Source: Flavobacteriales bacterium (GTDB taxonomy: Bacteria > Bacteroidota > Bacteroidia > CAIKAF01). From it: a DNA stretch of 64,000 bases. Below, piece by piece: positions 16,448 to 24,963 of this stretch. The translations under genes were made by a program, and so were the position numbers. The stretch lies in contig JAGYKD010000001.1 of NCBI GenBank assembly GCA_018401695.1, positions 970,016 to 1,034,015 on the forward strand, given 5' to 3'. Below the pieces are notes generated by a model that saw only the letters and a program-made list of their open reading frames with translations, was not told the DNA's origin and ran no database searches. The first letter of the stretch is position 1; each line of letters opens with the position of its first letter.

Positions 16448-17341
16448 ATGCAGCATAAAGCCGGATTTATAAACATCCTTGGCAAGCCCAATGCCGGCAA
16501 GTCCACCCTCCTCAATGCCCTCCTCGGCGAAAAACTAGCCATTATGTCGCGGCGTGCCCAGACCACCAGGCACCGCATCCTTGGCATGATCAATGATGCA
16601 GACCACCAACTTATTTTTTCTGACACCCCGGGAGTGATCGACCCCGCTTACAAGCTCCAAGAAAAAATGATGCACGTGGTCGAAGAAAGCCTCTCCGACG
16701 GCGATATCTATATCCTTGTGGCCGATGCTTTTTCTCAAAAGGGCCTCCAAAGCACCCTTGAATTTCAGGATTCCTTTAACCAACGGCTGCTTGAACTGGA
16801 TGTCCCCTTGGTTTTATTCCTCAACAAAACCGAATCACTCAGCAACGAAGAAAAGGCACTCCGATCCGAGGAGGCAAGGCTGCGCTTTCCTATGGCACAA
16901 GTGATTTGCGGCTCCGCGCTCCATAACCAGGGCTTGGAAACCCTGCTGAGCCTTATCAAAGAATCCCTTCCCGAACACCCTCCCTATTTCGATAAAGACC
17001 AGTTTACCGATAAAAACCTGCGTTTTATTGCCTCCGAATACATTCGGGAACAGCTCCTAAACCAATACAGGCAAGAAGTGCCTTACCACTGCGAAGTGGT
17101 GATTGTGGAATACAAAGAGGCTCCCGACATCGACCGCATTCGCGCGGAGATTCACGTGGGTAGAGAGTCCCAAAAGGGAATCCTCATAGGTAAAGGTGGG
17201 CTGGCCTTAAAGAGCACAGGCACTGAGGCCCGAAAAAATCTCGAGGCTTTTTTGGGTAAAAAGGTGTATTTGGAAATGCAGGTCAAGGTAAAACCCAACT
17301 GGAGAGAAGATGAGCAAAGCTTAAAATGGCTGGGTTATTAA
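16448..17341 (+). CDS. era: GTPase Era
   Basis: 297 residues from ATG 16448. The track start at 16304 reads backwards through tRNA-fMet and is wrong. P-loop GKPNAGKST (12-20), TTRHR switch I, DTPG (59-62) and a C-terminal KH domain with GILIGKGG and the Era-typical EARKNLEAFLGKKVYLE. It binds the 16S rRNA 3' end during 30S assembly. The G4 motif reads FLNKTES rather than the usual NKxD; Glu replaces Asp, which could alter guanine specificity or be a lineage variant. Ends at WLGY as in most Era proteins. Confidence 0.95.
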   Translation: MQHKAGFINILGKPNAGKSTLLNALLGEKLAIMSRRAQTTRHRILGMINDADHQLIFSDTPGVIDPAYKLQEKMMHVVEESLSDGDIYILVADAFSQKGLQSTLEFQDSFNQRLLELDVPLVLFLNKTESLSNEEKALRSEEARLRFPMAQVICGSALHNQGLETLLSLIKESLPEHPPYFDKDQFTDKNLRFIASEYIREQLLNQYRQEVPYHCEVVIVEYKEAPDIDRIRAEIHVGRESQKGILIGKGGLALKSTGTEARKNLEAFLGKKVYLEMQVKVKPNWREDEQSLKWLGY

Positions 17342-17351
17342 TCCAAGACCG

Positions 17352-17480
17352 TTGACAGGAGACTATGCTGGCGGCATTCCTGCCTGCCCTGACCGAAGCG
17401 TCAGGAGGCCTTTCCATTGGTCCGTGCCTCAATCTGCATCGACGCTGAGGTCGGCATCTAAAGACCTTGAAAACGGCTCC
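17352..17480. repeat. GC-rich intergenic segment related to the hairpin family (weak)
   Basis: Between era and the MscS gene. It contains CCCTGACCGAAGCGTCAGG, which resembles the CCTGACGCTGCGGTCAGG palindromes at 25715 and 25776 and the CCCTGACCG start of other copies. Long arms and a core are not obvious. Nothing else is seen in this spacer. Confidence 0.35.
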
Positions 17481-17550
17481 CGTCCACGCGCTCAATCCAT
17501 GCGGTTTCCCCATATCTCCTCCCCAAACCACACTTTTGTATCTTGAGGGC

Positions 17551-18438
17551 ATGAATGTGCAAGAGGCCTACAAGCTCATTGAACAAAAATTCGTCGACTG
17601 GAGCGAGGAGTTGATTGCCTTAATTCCCAACCTTCTTTTGGCCTTGGCCCTCATGGGCCTGTTTTTGCTTTTGGCTCATGTGTCACGGCGGCTGGTTCGA
17701 AAGTTGTTGCAACGCCTTATCGATGGACCTACCCTGGTGAGTCTTGCCGGATCACTAACCTATGTGTCCATTTTAGCACTGGGCCTTTTTGTAGCCCTTT
17801 CGGTATTAAAGCTGGACAAAGCCCTAACCAGCATTTTGGCAGGTGCCGGAATCATTGGACTCGCTCTCGCTTTCGCGTTTCAAGACCTTGCCGCCAACTT
17901 TATCAGCGGCATTTTCATTTCTCTCCGTCGTCCCCTTCGGGTAGGCGATTTAATCGAAACCGAAAACACCATTGGGGTAGTGCAAAGCATCAATTTGCGG
18001 GATTTGATTTTGCTCAACTTTCAAGGGCAAGAAGTGATTATTCCCAACAAAGATGTTTTTCAACGCAGTGTAAAAAATTACACCCATTCAGGCATGCGGA
18101 GGCTCGATTTGGAAGGAGGGATATCCTACGGAGATAACCTCAGGAAAGTGAGGGAAGTAAGTCTTAAAGCCCTTGAAAAACTGCCGGGTGCTGACCCAAC
18201 CAAGAGCCCCAACTTTTTTTTTACAGGCTTTGGCGACAGCTCCATCGACTACCTTATTACCATTTGGTTGGCAGAAACCGACCAGCTTAATTGGCTCAAA
18301 GCACGCAGCGAAGCCGTAATCCTCCTCAAAGAAGCCTACGACGCCAACCACATCACCATTCCTTTCCCCATTCGCACCTTGGACTTTGGAATTAAAGGAG
18401 GAAAAACTTGGCGCGATATGCAGTTGCAGGAACAATAG
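17551..18438 (+). CDS. Small-conductance mechanosensitive channel, MscS family
   Basis: 295 residues from ATG 17551; the longer track ORF starts in the repeat-like spacer. Three membrane helices, the last being the pore helix LAGAGIIGLALAFAFQDLAA with its Gly/Ala packing. Then ISLRRPLRVGDLIE and the beta domain (NLRDLILLNFQGQEVIIPN), both diagnostic of MscS. It opens under membrane tension to release osmolytes during hypo-osmotic shock. Near the E. coli MscS length. It stands alone, followed 35 bases later by a T9SS gene. Confidence 0.93.
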   Translation: MNVQEAYKLIEQKFVDWSEELIALIPNLLLALALMGLFLLLAHVSRRLVRKLLQRLIDGPTLVSLAGSLTYVSILALGLFVALSVLKLDKALTSILAGAGIIGLALAFAFQDLAANFISGIFISLRRPLRVGDLIETENTIGVVQSINLRDLILLNFQGQEVIIPNKDVFQRSVKNYTHSGMRRLDLEGGISYGDNLRKVREVSLKALEKLPGADPTKSPNFFFTGFGDSSIDYLITIWLAETDQLNWLKARSEAVILLKEAYDANHITIPFPIRTLDFGIKGGKTWRDMQLQEQ

Positions 18439-18473
18439 ATTTACCCTAAGTTTGATTTATTAATTTTGAAGCT

Positions 18474-20381
18474 ATGTTACGCTCCATTTTTTTGGCTGTT
18501 TTTGCCTTATTTCTGAGCTTTAGTTCCTTTGAACCGCTCCATGCACAGTGTCCGGGCTGCCAGCCCAATACCGTCCTTTGCCAAGGAACCAACGGCCCAT
18601 GTCCCAACAATATGGACACCGCAACGGTAGGCTCCACCTACGAAGATACCCTTACGTTTTTCTTGCCCGAACAGGTAGACGCAAGCCAACAATCCGGAGG
18701 TGTCTTGGGTTGGGTCGATTTTATAGAGTTTGAGATTGTAAGCATCGCAGGCCTGCCGTTTGGGCTGCAATGGTCTTGCGGGGTTTCCAATTGTACCTAT
18801 TTCCCAAGCCAATTTCCATCAGGTACCTTTGCCTGCGTCCGCTTTTGCGGTACTCCGCTTGCCCCTCCGGGCGTCTATCCTATTACCATCACTACTATAG
18901 GTACCGTCGACACACCCTTCGGAAACCAAAGCGGAAATGAGGTGTTTACCGTCGATTTAGTGGTTCAACCCGGATCAGCAGGCAACAATGCTTTTAGTTA
19001 TAGCCCCGCTTTTGGCTGTTCTCCCTTGGCCGTGTATTTCCAAAACAATATTCTAAGCAATGGATACCAACCCGGTCCCAACAACCTTGGATTTACTTAC
19101 CAATGGGATTTTGGCAACGGACAACAGAGTACCCAAGAACAACCCGATACGGTGCATTACGCCAATGGAGGCAACTATGTAATTCAATACCAATCCGTAG
19201 TCGATACCCTCCCTTTTATCCTGCAATCGCTTACCGTAAATTCGGTAAACTGCACCGACATTCCCTTTTTGAACGATTGGCCCGACTTGTACCTGCTCCT
19301 AACCGACGGTTCCGGAAATTTAGTGCTCAATACCAGCAACAATACCGTTAGTTTTGATCCGGGAGGTAACCCGCATACATGGACCATCAACCAGGCCCTC
19401 GATAACCCGCCCTACCAAATCGAAATCATGGACCAAGACGGCGGCATCTACGGATCAGACGACAACTGCTTCGACAATACCACCAATCCCATGCCGCAAC
19501 CGGTTACGCTTGGTCAAGCAACACAGTACAACACCGCTGTAGTTCAGTCTTTCAACCAAAATGGCCTGGATTATAGCTATCAGATGCAAAAAACAGCCTT
19601 TGTGACTCAGGTAACCGACACCCTTGTGGTTTCCAATAGTCCTCCCGACATGACCATTGGCCTGAACCCAAGCGCGGTTTCTTGCGAACGCGACTCCATA
19701 CAACTCAGCTTGCCTCCGGGTTATGTCTACGAATGGTACCAAAACGACACTGCCTTGCTCGTTCAAAGCTCCAACCCCGTTTTTTATGCCAAAAGCTCCG
19801 GGAGCTACAAAGCCAAAATCATCGATTCCATTTCCGGCTGCATCAATTGGACCAACGACACCTTACTCACCTTCCATCCCACTACGCCTCCGGGTTATCC
19901 TAACGTTGGAATTTCTTATGCCAACGGTCTGCTAAGTTCCAACCTAAGCGGCACCTGGACCTACCAATGGATTTTCTTCGACAACGGACAGTGGACGCCG
20001 ATTGCCCCGCCCTTGGGAAGTGTAGCAACCCTGAGCCCCGGCCAAGACGGCGACTATGCCCTCATCGCCACCAACAGCTTGGGCTGCGGCGACACCAGCA
20101 ACGTCATTACCGTAACCAACAGCGGCCTAAACCAAACGAACGAATATTTGGTGCGCCTCTATCCCAACCCGGCTCAAGGCAGCTTCAACCTGGAACTTCC
20201 GGAAGGTGCTGACCAACATTGGAAACTCAGCATTCTGGATCTCAGCGGCCGAGAACTCTGGCAAGGCCAGGCAAAAACCGGAACGCAGCTGCTCCGCCCC
20301 GAATTGCCCGCCGGCACCTATTTGCTCAAAGGTCATTCAGTGCAAGGATACTGGGTAAAACGCTTTGTTTGGGAACCCTAA
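18474..20381 (+). CDS. T9SS-secreted PKD-domain surface protein
   Basis: 635 residues with a signal peptide ending near LHAQ. The next 150 residues are rich in paired cysteines (CPGCQPNTVLCQGTNGPCPN) and beta-strand-like, with no named fold. Around 200-250 a PKD domain has the motif YQWDFGNGQQSTQEQ. More Ig-like beta repeats follow. The C-terminus YPNPAQGSFNLEL...PAGTYLLKG is a type A sorting domain, so the protein should be exported by T9SS and attached or released. A candidate -7 box TAATTTTG (18461-18468) lies just before the start. Function beyond the surface is unknown. Confidence 0.85.
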   Translation: MLRSIFLAVFALFLSFSSFEPLHAQCPGCQPNTVLCQGTNGPCPNNMDTATVGSTYEDTLTFFLPEQVDASQQSGGVLGWVDFIEFEIVSIAGLPFGLQWSCGVSNCTYFPSQFPSGTFACVRFCGTPLAPPGVYPITITTIGTVDTPFGNQSGNEVFTVDLVVQPGSAGNNAFSYSPAFGCSPLAVYFQNNILSNGYQPGPNNLGFTYQWDFGNGQQSTQEQPDTVHYANGGNYVIQYQSVVDTLPFILQSLTVNSVNCTDIPFLNDWPDLYLLLTDGSGNLVLNTSNNTVSFDPGGNPHTWTINQALDNPPYQIEIMDQDGGIYGSDDNCFDNTTNPMPQPVTLGQATQYNTAVVQSFNQNGLDYSYQMQKTAFVTQVTDTLVVSNSPPDMTIGLNPSAVSCERDSIQLSLPPGYVYEWYQNDTALLVQSSNPVFYAKSSGSYKAKIIDSISGCINWTNDTLLTFHPTTPPGYPNVGISYANGLLSSNLSGTWTYQWIFFDNGQWTPIAPPLGSVATLSPGQDGDYALIATNSLGCGDTSNVITVTNSGLNQTNEYLVRLYPNPAQGSFNLELPEGADQHWKLSILDLSGRELWQGQAKTGTQLLRPELPAGTYLLKGHSVQGYWVKRFVWEP

Positions 20382-20402
20382 TCGATTGATTTTCCATTGA
20401 AG

Positions 20403-20562
20403 GTTTTTGGGTTTTGGGCCCCGGCTCCGATATTCAATCTTGTAATCTATCCGGCCCTAGGCGCCAGCCCTGCTTGCCAAGCCTAAGGCCGGCATAGCCC
20501 TGTGGTGGCTCTCTTATGGCCGCCTCCTCGGGCTGCCGGCCTAAGGCTTAGCTGCGCAGGGG
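20403..20562 (-). repeat. GC-rich intergenic hairpin element, copy 2
   Basis: Between the T9SS gene and a lipoprotein gene. Arms GCCCTGCTTGCCAAGCC (from 20467) and GGCTTAGCTGCGCAGGGG (to 20562) extend inward through CTAAGGCCGGC / GCCGGCCTAAG, giving about 27 paired positions with a few mismatches. The minus-strand end is GGGGCCCAAAACCCAAAAA, like the termini of other copies. The apical core is degenerate. Confidence 0.55.
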
Positions 20563-20679
20563 CTTTTGCCCGGCCGGGTGGCCATGCTGTGGAGTTTGTT
20601 GAAACGGTTTTAGCGTTTTTTTACGATGTACCTTTCAACCCTTTTGGCACGGAATTTGGTTTACTTTAGAAAAATCCTT

Positions 20680-21363
20680 ATGAAAACGCTATTGTCCCTA
20701 TCCCTATTCCTTCTTTTGGCCCTTATGGGGTGCAAAAGAGAAGATTCCGACACCGTAGACCAAGACAAAATCTATCAAGACTACAGCCTGGTATATAACG
20801 GAACGGAAGACAAAACCTACGCCCGCGCTTCTTTCCGCTTTAGCAACGTCCTCGGAACTGCCCTCGAATTAGCCGGTGGCGCTGAGGTTAAGTTCAATGG
20901 ACAAACCATGCTTTGGAAAAACGCTCTGGCCTATTATGAAATGGAATTTGCAGGCGTTTTGGATTCCGGAACCTTTGCCTACACCGATGCCGATGGCAAT
21001 ACCTTTACCAATAGCATTGGAATGCCCGACCCCATTTCTTTTCCTACCAACTTTCAAAGCCTCAATCAAGACGGCACTAGTTTTACCCTTAGCTGGGTGG
21101 GCAATCCCTTGGCTGCCGACGAAGGAGTAAACGTTTCCATTGAAGGAACCGCAGAGAACGACCTTCAGCTGTTCAACACCCAATTCGATGGAGCCACCAG
21201 TATAATTTTGGGCGCCAACAAAATTGGAGCGCTTGGCCCCGGAACCGCCGACGCCTGGATTAACCGAAACAGACCTAGAGACCTAGCCGAAGCAACCAGT
21301 GCCGGCGGAGTTATCAGCGGCAGATACGAAGGCGCAAAAAAGCAAATTCAGATTAACCCCTAG
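20680..21363 (+). CDS. Lipoprotein of unknown function
   Basis: 227 residues from ATG 20680, which gives the signal MKTLLSLSLFLLLALMGC with a clear lipobox; the track start 54 bases upstream lacks a signal. The mature part is a beta-rich, neutral, soluble domain (for example TKTYARASFRFSNVLGTALEL-like strands) without Cys or a catalytic motif I recognise. It should be anchored in the outer membrane or periplasm. It precedes the thioesterase gene by 89 bases; no functional link is evident. Confidence 0.75.
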   Translation: MKTLLSLSLFLLLALMGCKREDSDTVDQDKIYQDYSLVYNGTEDKTYARASFRFSNVLGTALELAGGAEVKFNGQTMLWKNALAYYEMEFAGVLDSGTFAYTDADGNTFTNSIGMPDPISFPTNFQSLNQDGTSFTLSWVGNPLAADEGVNVSIEGTAENDLQLFNTQFDGATSIILGANKIGALGPGTADAWINRNRPRDLAEATSAGGVISGRYEGAKKQIQINP

Positions 21364-21452
21364 TTTGTTTCAGCAAACGGCCCTTTTCCGGTCTTGTTTT
21401 TTGGGTTCCGATAATGGTGTGATTCTGTCTATTTTTGTAGAAAACCGACGAT

Positions 21453-22151
21453 TTGACAAAACCCACCTTATACCTCTTTAGCTTCGGCGGAGGGAATGCC
21501 GCTTCTTTTGCCAAACTTCAAGAACGCCTGGAGCCTCAAGTCAATACCCGCACCTTTGAAATGCCCGGCAAAGGAAAGCGCATAAAAGAGCCGATGTTGC
21601 GCAACCTGCACCTTATGGTGCAGGAGCACTTGGAGCAATTGGAACCATTGCCCCGGCCACCCTTTGCTTTTTTTGGCCATTCCATGGGCTGCTACGTGGC
21701 ACATTTGCTCATTCATCAACTGCAAAAACAAGGCAAACCTTTGCCACAACACGTGTTTTACAGTTCCAAAGTGGCCCCCTCAAAGAATTACGACAAAAAG
21801 CGGTCCATACTCTCCGACGACGAGTTTGTGGAAAAACTCCGCATACTCAAAGGCATGCCGGATGCCATACTCGAAAATCCGGAATTGCTCCGTATTTTTT
21901 TGCCTATGGTTCGGAACGACTTTTATGCCATAGATTCCTACCGCTATCGTGCCGGCGAGCCTTATCCCGTGGATATGTCTGTATTTTGCGGCAGCGAAGA
22001 GGTGGTAGACGATCAAGAACTATTGGATTGGAAAAGGGAAGGGGCTGGAACCTTTCATTTTGAACGTCGCCCGGGCCATCATTTTTGGCTGTTCAACGAT
22101 TTGGATTGGTTAAGCACATACATTTTAAAGACGCTTGGCCATGGAAACTGA
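21453..22151 (+). CDS. Type II thioesterase (alpha/beta hydrolase, GrsT/RifR-like)
   Basis: 232 residues starting at TTG 21453. The nucleophile elbow GHSMG places the catalytic serine at S77, and PGHHFWLF near the C-terminus supplies the histidine. LYLFSFGGGNAASFAKL and FEMPGKGKR match external editing thioesterases of nonribosomal peptide/polyketide systems, which release misloaded acyl groups from carrier proteins. The downstream 4'-phosphopantetheinyl transferase overlaps it by 11 bases. Both are carrier-protein partners, yet no synthetase is in this window. Confidence 0.85.
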   Translation: MTKPTLYLFSFGGGNAASFAKLQERLEPQVNTRTFEMPGKGKRIKEPMLRNLHLMVQEHLEQLEPLPRPPFAFFGHSMGCYVAHLLIHQLQKQGKPLPQHVFYSSKVAPSKNYDKKRSILSDDEFVEKLRILKGMPDAILENPELLRIFLPMVRNDFYAIDSYRYRAGEPYPVDMSVFCGSEEVVDDQELLDWKREGAGTFHFERRPGHHFWLFNDLDWLSTYILKTLGHGN

Positions 22152-22788
22152 GGCCAAAGTATGGTTGTGGCACTTGGAGCAACCGCATGAGGGGCCCTCT
22201 GAGCGCCTTTTGGAATGGATGCCCCAGGCATTTATGCGGCAAATGCTGCAATACAAAAAGCTCGACGATCAGGCGCGTTTTGCCGCCGGGCGCTATTTGC
22301 TTTTTCATGCCTTGCGCGAAGCAGGACAGCCCGAAGCGCTTCAAGAACTTACAACCGACGCGTTTGGCAGGTCTTTTATTCCTAATATGCCGGACTTTAA
22401 TATCTCACACTCCGGCAACTGGGTAGGCCTGGCGTGGAGACCTTCTGCAAGGATTGGATTGGATATTGAGCTCAAAAGAGCGCTGGATCCTTCTGCGTTC
22501 ACAAAACAGTTTAGCCCTTCAGAAATGCAAGCCATGCTGGCATCGCCCAACCCGCTGGAGGCTTTTTTTAAAAACTGGACCCGAAAAGAGGCGGCAATGA
22601 AGGCCGAAGGAAGAGGCATGCGTATTGCCTTGCACAGCATAAGGCTTGCCAAGCATGGGGCCAGAATTGATGGGGATGAACGATTTTGGTATTACCGACC
22701 CATAACGATAGATGAGGGGCATGCTTGCCATGTATGTTCGGACAATCCTTTAACCAACCTAAGTGTTTGGAAGCTTAACCAAGCATAG
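22141..22788 (+). CDS. 4'-phosphopantetheinyl transferase, Sfp type
   Basis: 215 residues from ATG 22141. The track uses an upstream TTG at 22135. Family motifs: FNISHSG (86-92), IGLDIE (105-110, Mg-binding D108/E110) and FFKNWTRKEAAMKAEG, with the essential Glu and Lys. It transfers phosphopantetheine from CoA to a carrier-protein serine. The Sfp-type two-repeat size distinguishes it from AcpS. Overlap with the thioesterase gene implies co-translation and a shared carrier-protein client. Confidence 0.9.
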   Translation: METEAKVWLWHLEQPHEGPSERLLEWMPQAFMRQMLQYKKLDDQARFAAGRYLLFHALREAGQPEALQELTTDAFGRSFIPNMPDFNISHSGNWVGLAWRPSARIGLDIELKRALDPSAFTKQFSPSEMQAMLASPNPLEAFFKNWTRKEAAMKAEGRGMRIALHSIRLAKHGARIDGDERFWYYRPITIDEGHACHVCSDNPLTNLSVWKLNQA

Positions 22789-22954
22789 GGCATAGGCGAT
22801 TGATGGTATAATTCCGCCTCGGCCGGTTGCACCCACAGTGTTTTAAAGAGGTTATGTTCGTTCCATTGATTTGAGCGAAAAGGCCTTTTTTCGCTACTCG
22901 TATGGCCTAAAGCCCGGCAATTGACAACTTTAAGAAGCCTTTGATTGTCAAAAA

Positions 22955-23010
22955 GACAACAAAAACTTTCTTTTTGTTGTCAAAAAACAAATTCCCTAAG
23001 TATATTTACC
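22955..23010 (+). promoter_or_regulatory. Palindrome overlapping a candidate promoter
   Basis: GACAACAAAAA-CTTTC-TTTTTGTTGTC is a perfect 11-base inverted repeat (22955-22981). Its right arm supplies TTG (22977-22979), and TATATTTAC starts at 23001, 21 bases on, close to the lineage -33/-7 pattern. The lipoprotein ATG is at 23027. A repressor dimer site across the -33 box is a reasonable guess; on the minus strand the same stem could act as a weak terminator. Confidence 0.45.
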
Positions 23011-23026
23011 GCTTAAATTACCAATC

Positions 23027-23632
23027 ATGAAACTATCCTTACGCGTTTTATTGCCAATGGTATTGGCGGCTGTTATGTTTTCCTGCAGCGACGATTCGGA
23101 CGACCCAAACAGCCCAAACAACCCAAACAACCCCAATAATCCGGACAACCCTTGTTATGGTGTGGTGTGCGAAAACGGAGGGACTTGCGTTAATGGCGTC
23201 TGCGATTGCCCGAATGGATACGGGGGCCCCGACTGTGGCACGCCGGTAAACCCCTCTTCGGTGCGCATCACTCGGGTGGATGTTACCAGCTTCCCACCCA
23301 CCGACGGCGGCGCCGGTTGGGATTTGACCAGTGGAGCAGATATTTATGTTAAGTACTATGTAGGAAATTCTTTAAAATTTACCTCAGGGTACATTCAAAA
23401 TGCCTCTCCTAACGGGTCAAATCAGCTTACGGTAAGTCCTGCCATAACAACGAGCAGTTATAGTGCACACCGCGTAGAATTATTTGACTTCGATGATTTT
23501 GATCTAGATGATTACATGGGTGGACATACTTTCAATATAGCAGGAGCTTTCCATGGCATGGGCTTCCCGGCCTCCTTTACGGTAGGCACCGGAAGTCTTG
23601 TGTTTAGGGTGCACCTCAGCTACCAATTTTAA
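23027..23632 (+). CDS. Lipoprotein with EGF-like module
   Basis: 201 residues. Signal peptide with lipobox ending FSC at C20, then an acidic and Asn/Pro repeat linker (PNNPNNPNN), then one EGF-like module (about 43-71) with six cysteines in CYGVVCENGGTC...CDCPNGYGGPDC. The C-terminal 120 residues are a beta-rich domain (VRITRVDVTSFPP..GWDLTSGADIYVKYY) that looks C2-like. An outer-surface lipoprotein for protein contact is plausible. The next gene starts 11 bases after the stop, so the two form an operon. Confidence 0.8.
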   Translation: MKLSLRVLLPMVLAAVMFSCSDDSDDPNSPNNPNNPNNPDNPCYGVVCENGGTCVNGVCDCPNGYGGPDCGTPVNPSSVRITRVDVTSFPPTDGGAGWDLTSGADIYVKYYVGNSLKFTSGYIQNASPNGSNQLTVSPAITTSSYSAHRVELFDFDDFDLDDYMGGHTFNIAGAFHGMGFPASFTVGTGSLVFRVHLSYQF

Positions 23633-23643
23633 TATACAAACCA

Positions 23644-24309
23644 ATGCTTAATCTAATGAAAACAGCCAAACGCATTCTGCCTATCATTGCTGTGCTCTTT
23701 TTTCTTTTCTCTTGCTCTTTGGAGCGGCAAATGTATACCCAAGGCAACCGCACCAAATGGCATGCTACCGGAAAAGGGCGTTTGAAATCCGAACAAGCGA
23801 AGGTTCCCAAGAAGGAAACCCAAGAGGCTGTCATAGTCTACCGGGAGGATGCCTCCACAGCATCAGCGGCCACGCTGCCCGCACCCGACTCCTTTAATGA
23901 GCAAACGGAGGCAATTTTTTCCGAAGTTAATACCGAAGCGAGGCCTGCGCTTAAGCAATCAAATCGGGCGGTAACTATGCACGGTTTTCGAGGTCAATAC
24001 TCGAACCCTTTGGAAATGAACCCGTTTGAGCGCTTTATTGCCAGGCAAGCCGCTGAAATGCTATCCAACGACAGCCCAAGAACCGAAGGCTTCTCTGTGG
24101 CCAGTTTGGTTTTGGGGATTGTGGGCTGGTTCATTCCTTATGTAGGACTCCTTTGCTGTTTGTTGGCCGTGATTTTTGGAATCATTGGCATTGTTAAAAT
24201 CAGTAATAATCCGGATAAGTTTAAGGGCATGGGCATGGCCATTGCCGGTCTGGTACTAGGCGTCCTTGGTATTGGAGTTGTGTTATTATTGATGGCCTTG
24301 CTTTTCTAA
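23644..24309 (+). CDS. DUF4190-type membrane lipoprotein
   Basis: 221 residues. The N-terminus has a lipoprotein-like signal (VLFFLFSCSLE) although two later transmembrane helices make the final topology uncertain. A polar middle region (30-150) is Ser/Glu/Lys-rich. The C-terminal 70 residues (FSVASLVLGIVGWFI, then KFKGMGMAIAGLVLGVLG) match the paired-helix DUF4190 family. M1 (23644) or M5 (23656) could start it. Second gene of a two-gene operon with the EGF lipoprotein, followed by a good terminator. Function unknown. Confidence 0.8.
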   Translation: MLNLMKTAKRILPIIAVLFFLFSCSLERQMYTQGNRTKWHATGKGRLKSEQAKVPKKETQEAVIVYREDASTASAATLPAPDSFNEQTEAIFSEVNTEARPALKQSNRAVTMHGFRGQYSNPLEMNPFERFIARQAAEMLSNDSPRTEGFSVASLVLGIVGWFIPYVGLLCCLLAVIFGIIGIVKISNNPDKFKGMGMAIAGLVLGVLGIGVVLLLMALLF

Positions 24310-24369
24310 ACAACCAAAGAGCAAGGGCATAAAAGCAAACGATACCGTAGGAATACGTTTAAGAGGATT

Positions 24370-24405
24370 GGACAGGTGGCTTTGGTAAGTCACCGGTCCT
24401 TTTTT
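24370..24405 (+). terminator. Intrinsic terminator after the DUF4190 gene
   Basis: GGAC-A-GGTG...CACC-G-GTCC forms a stem with a 10-12 base loop followed by six T's. It overlaps the last codons of the convergent XRE gene, whose stop is at 24390-24392. Confidence 0.6.
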
Positions 24406-24734
24406 AGTAAGTCAATCAGATCTTGCTGTACGCTCACCAGTTTTTGTAGCTGCTCTATTTCTTTGCGCAAGCTTTCGTTTTCTTCTTCCAATTTGCTTTG
24501 ATAGCCCGGACGTTCTTCCGCAAACTTTTCGAAGAATTCATCCTGAGTTATTTCCAATGCCTTTAAAATATCGTTAAAGGTGGCCGCATTCACTCTTCCT
24601 TTGCGCTCAATGGAGCTAATTAGCGACCTGGTCTTGGAAATGGCTTCCGCCAAATCTTCCTGGGTCATACCTCGAAAAGTTCTGGCCATCCGTATTTGTC
24701 GTCCAAGGTGCATATGCCAAATTTGGACAGCCAT
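24390..24734 (-). CDS. XRE-family transcriptional regulator with C-terminal coiled coil
   Basis: 114 residues. A Cro/CI-type helix-turn-helix (about 11-65: IRMARTFRGMTQEDLAEAIS, RSLISSIERKG, ATFNDILKALEI) is followed by 35 residues of heptad-like Leu/Glu/Lys coiled coil (LEEENESLRKEIEQLQKLV) that would dimerise it. M8 (24713) is an alternative start. Directly upstream are four ATAAA-type words spaced about ten bases apart, a candidate autoregulatory operator. It diverges from the lipoprotein gene at 24964, which it may control. Confidence 0.88.
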   Translation of the reverse strand: MAVQIWHMHLGRQIRMARTFRGMTQEDLAEAISKTRSLISSIERKGRVNAATFNDILKALEITQDEFFEKFAEERPGYQSKLEEENESLRKEIEQLQKLVSVQQDLIDLLKKDR

Positions 24735-24740
24735 TCGTTT

Positions 24741-24780
24741 TCATAAAGGTCATAAAAGGTTTCGTAAAGACATAAAACGG
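24741..24780. promoter_or_regulatory. Iteron-like repeats upstream of XRE gene
   Basis: TCATAAAGG, TCATAAAAGG, TTCGTAAAG and ACATAAAACGG follow one another at about one DNA turn, starting seven bases before the XRE start codon. The regular spacing on one helix face suggests a multi-dimer binding site. Confidence 0.4.
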
Positions 24781-24913
24781 TGTTTTTATGCGATTTTTTG
24801 GGCCTTTCACGTCGAGTTTGGCCCGGATTCCCGGCACAACCTTTAGTTATTTAATGCCATAATTCACCATTTGGAATGTTTTTGTTTGATTTATACGATT
24901 TTTTGGTGTCAAA

Positions 24914-24945
24914 TTTGCACTTTTCGGTTTCCTTTGTTACATTTG
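24914..24945 (+). promoter_or_regulatory. Promoter of lipoprotein gene 24964
   Basis: TTTG (24914-24917), 20 bases, then TACATTTG (24938-24945): full agreement with the Bacteroidota consensus. The predicted transcript starts near 24952, giving a 5' leader of roughly 12 bases. Confidence 0.75.
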
Positions 24946-24963
24946 AAGTATTATAAACAACCT

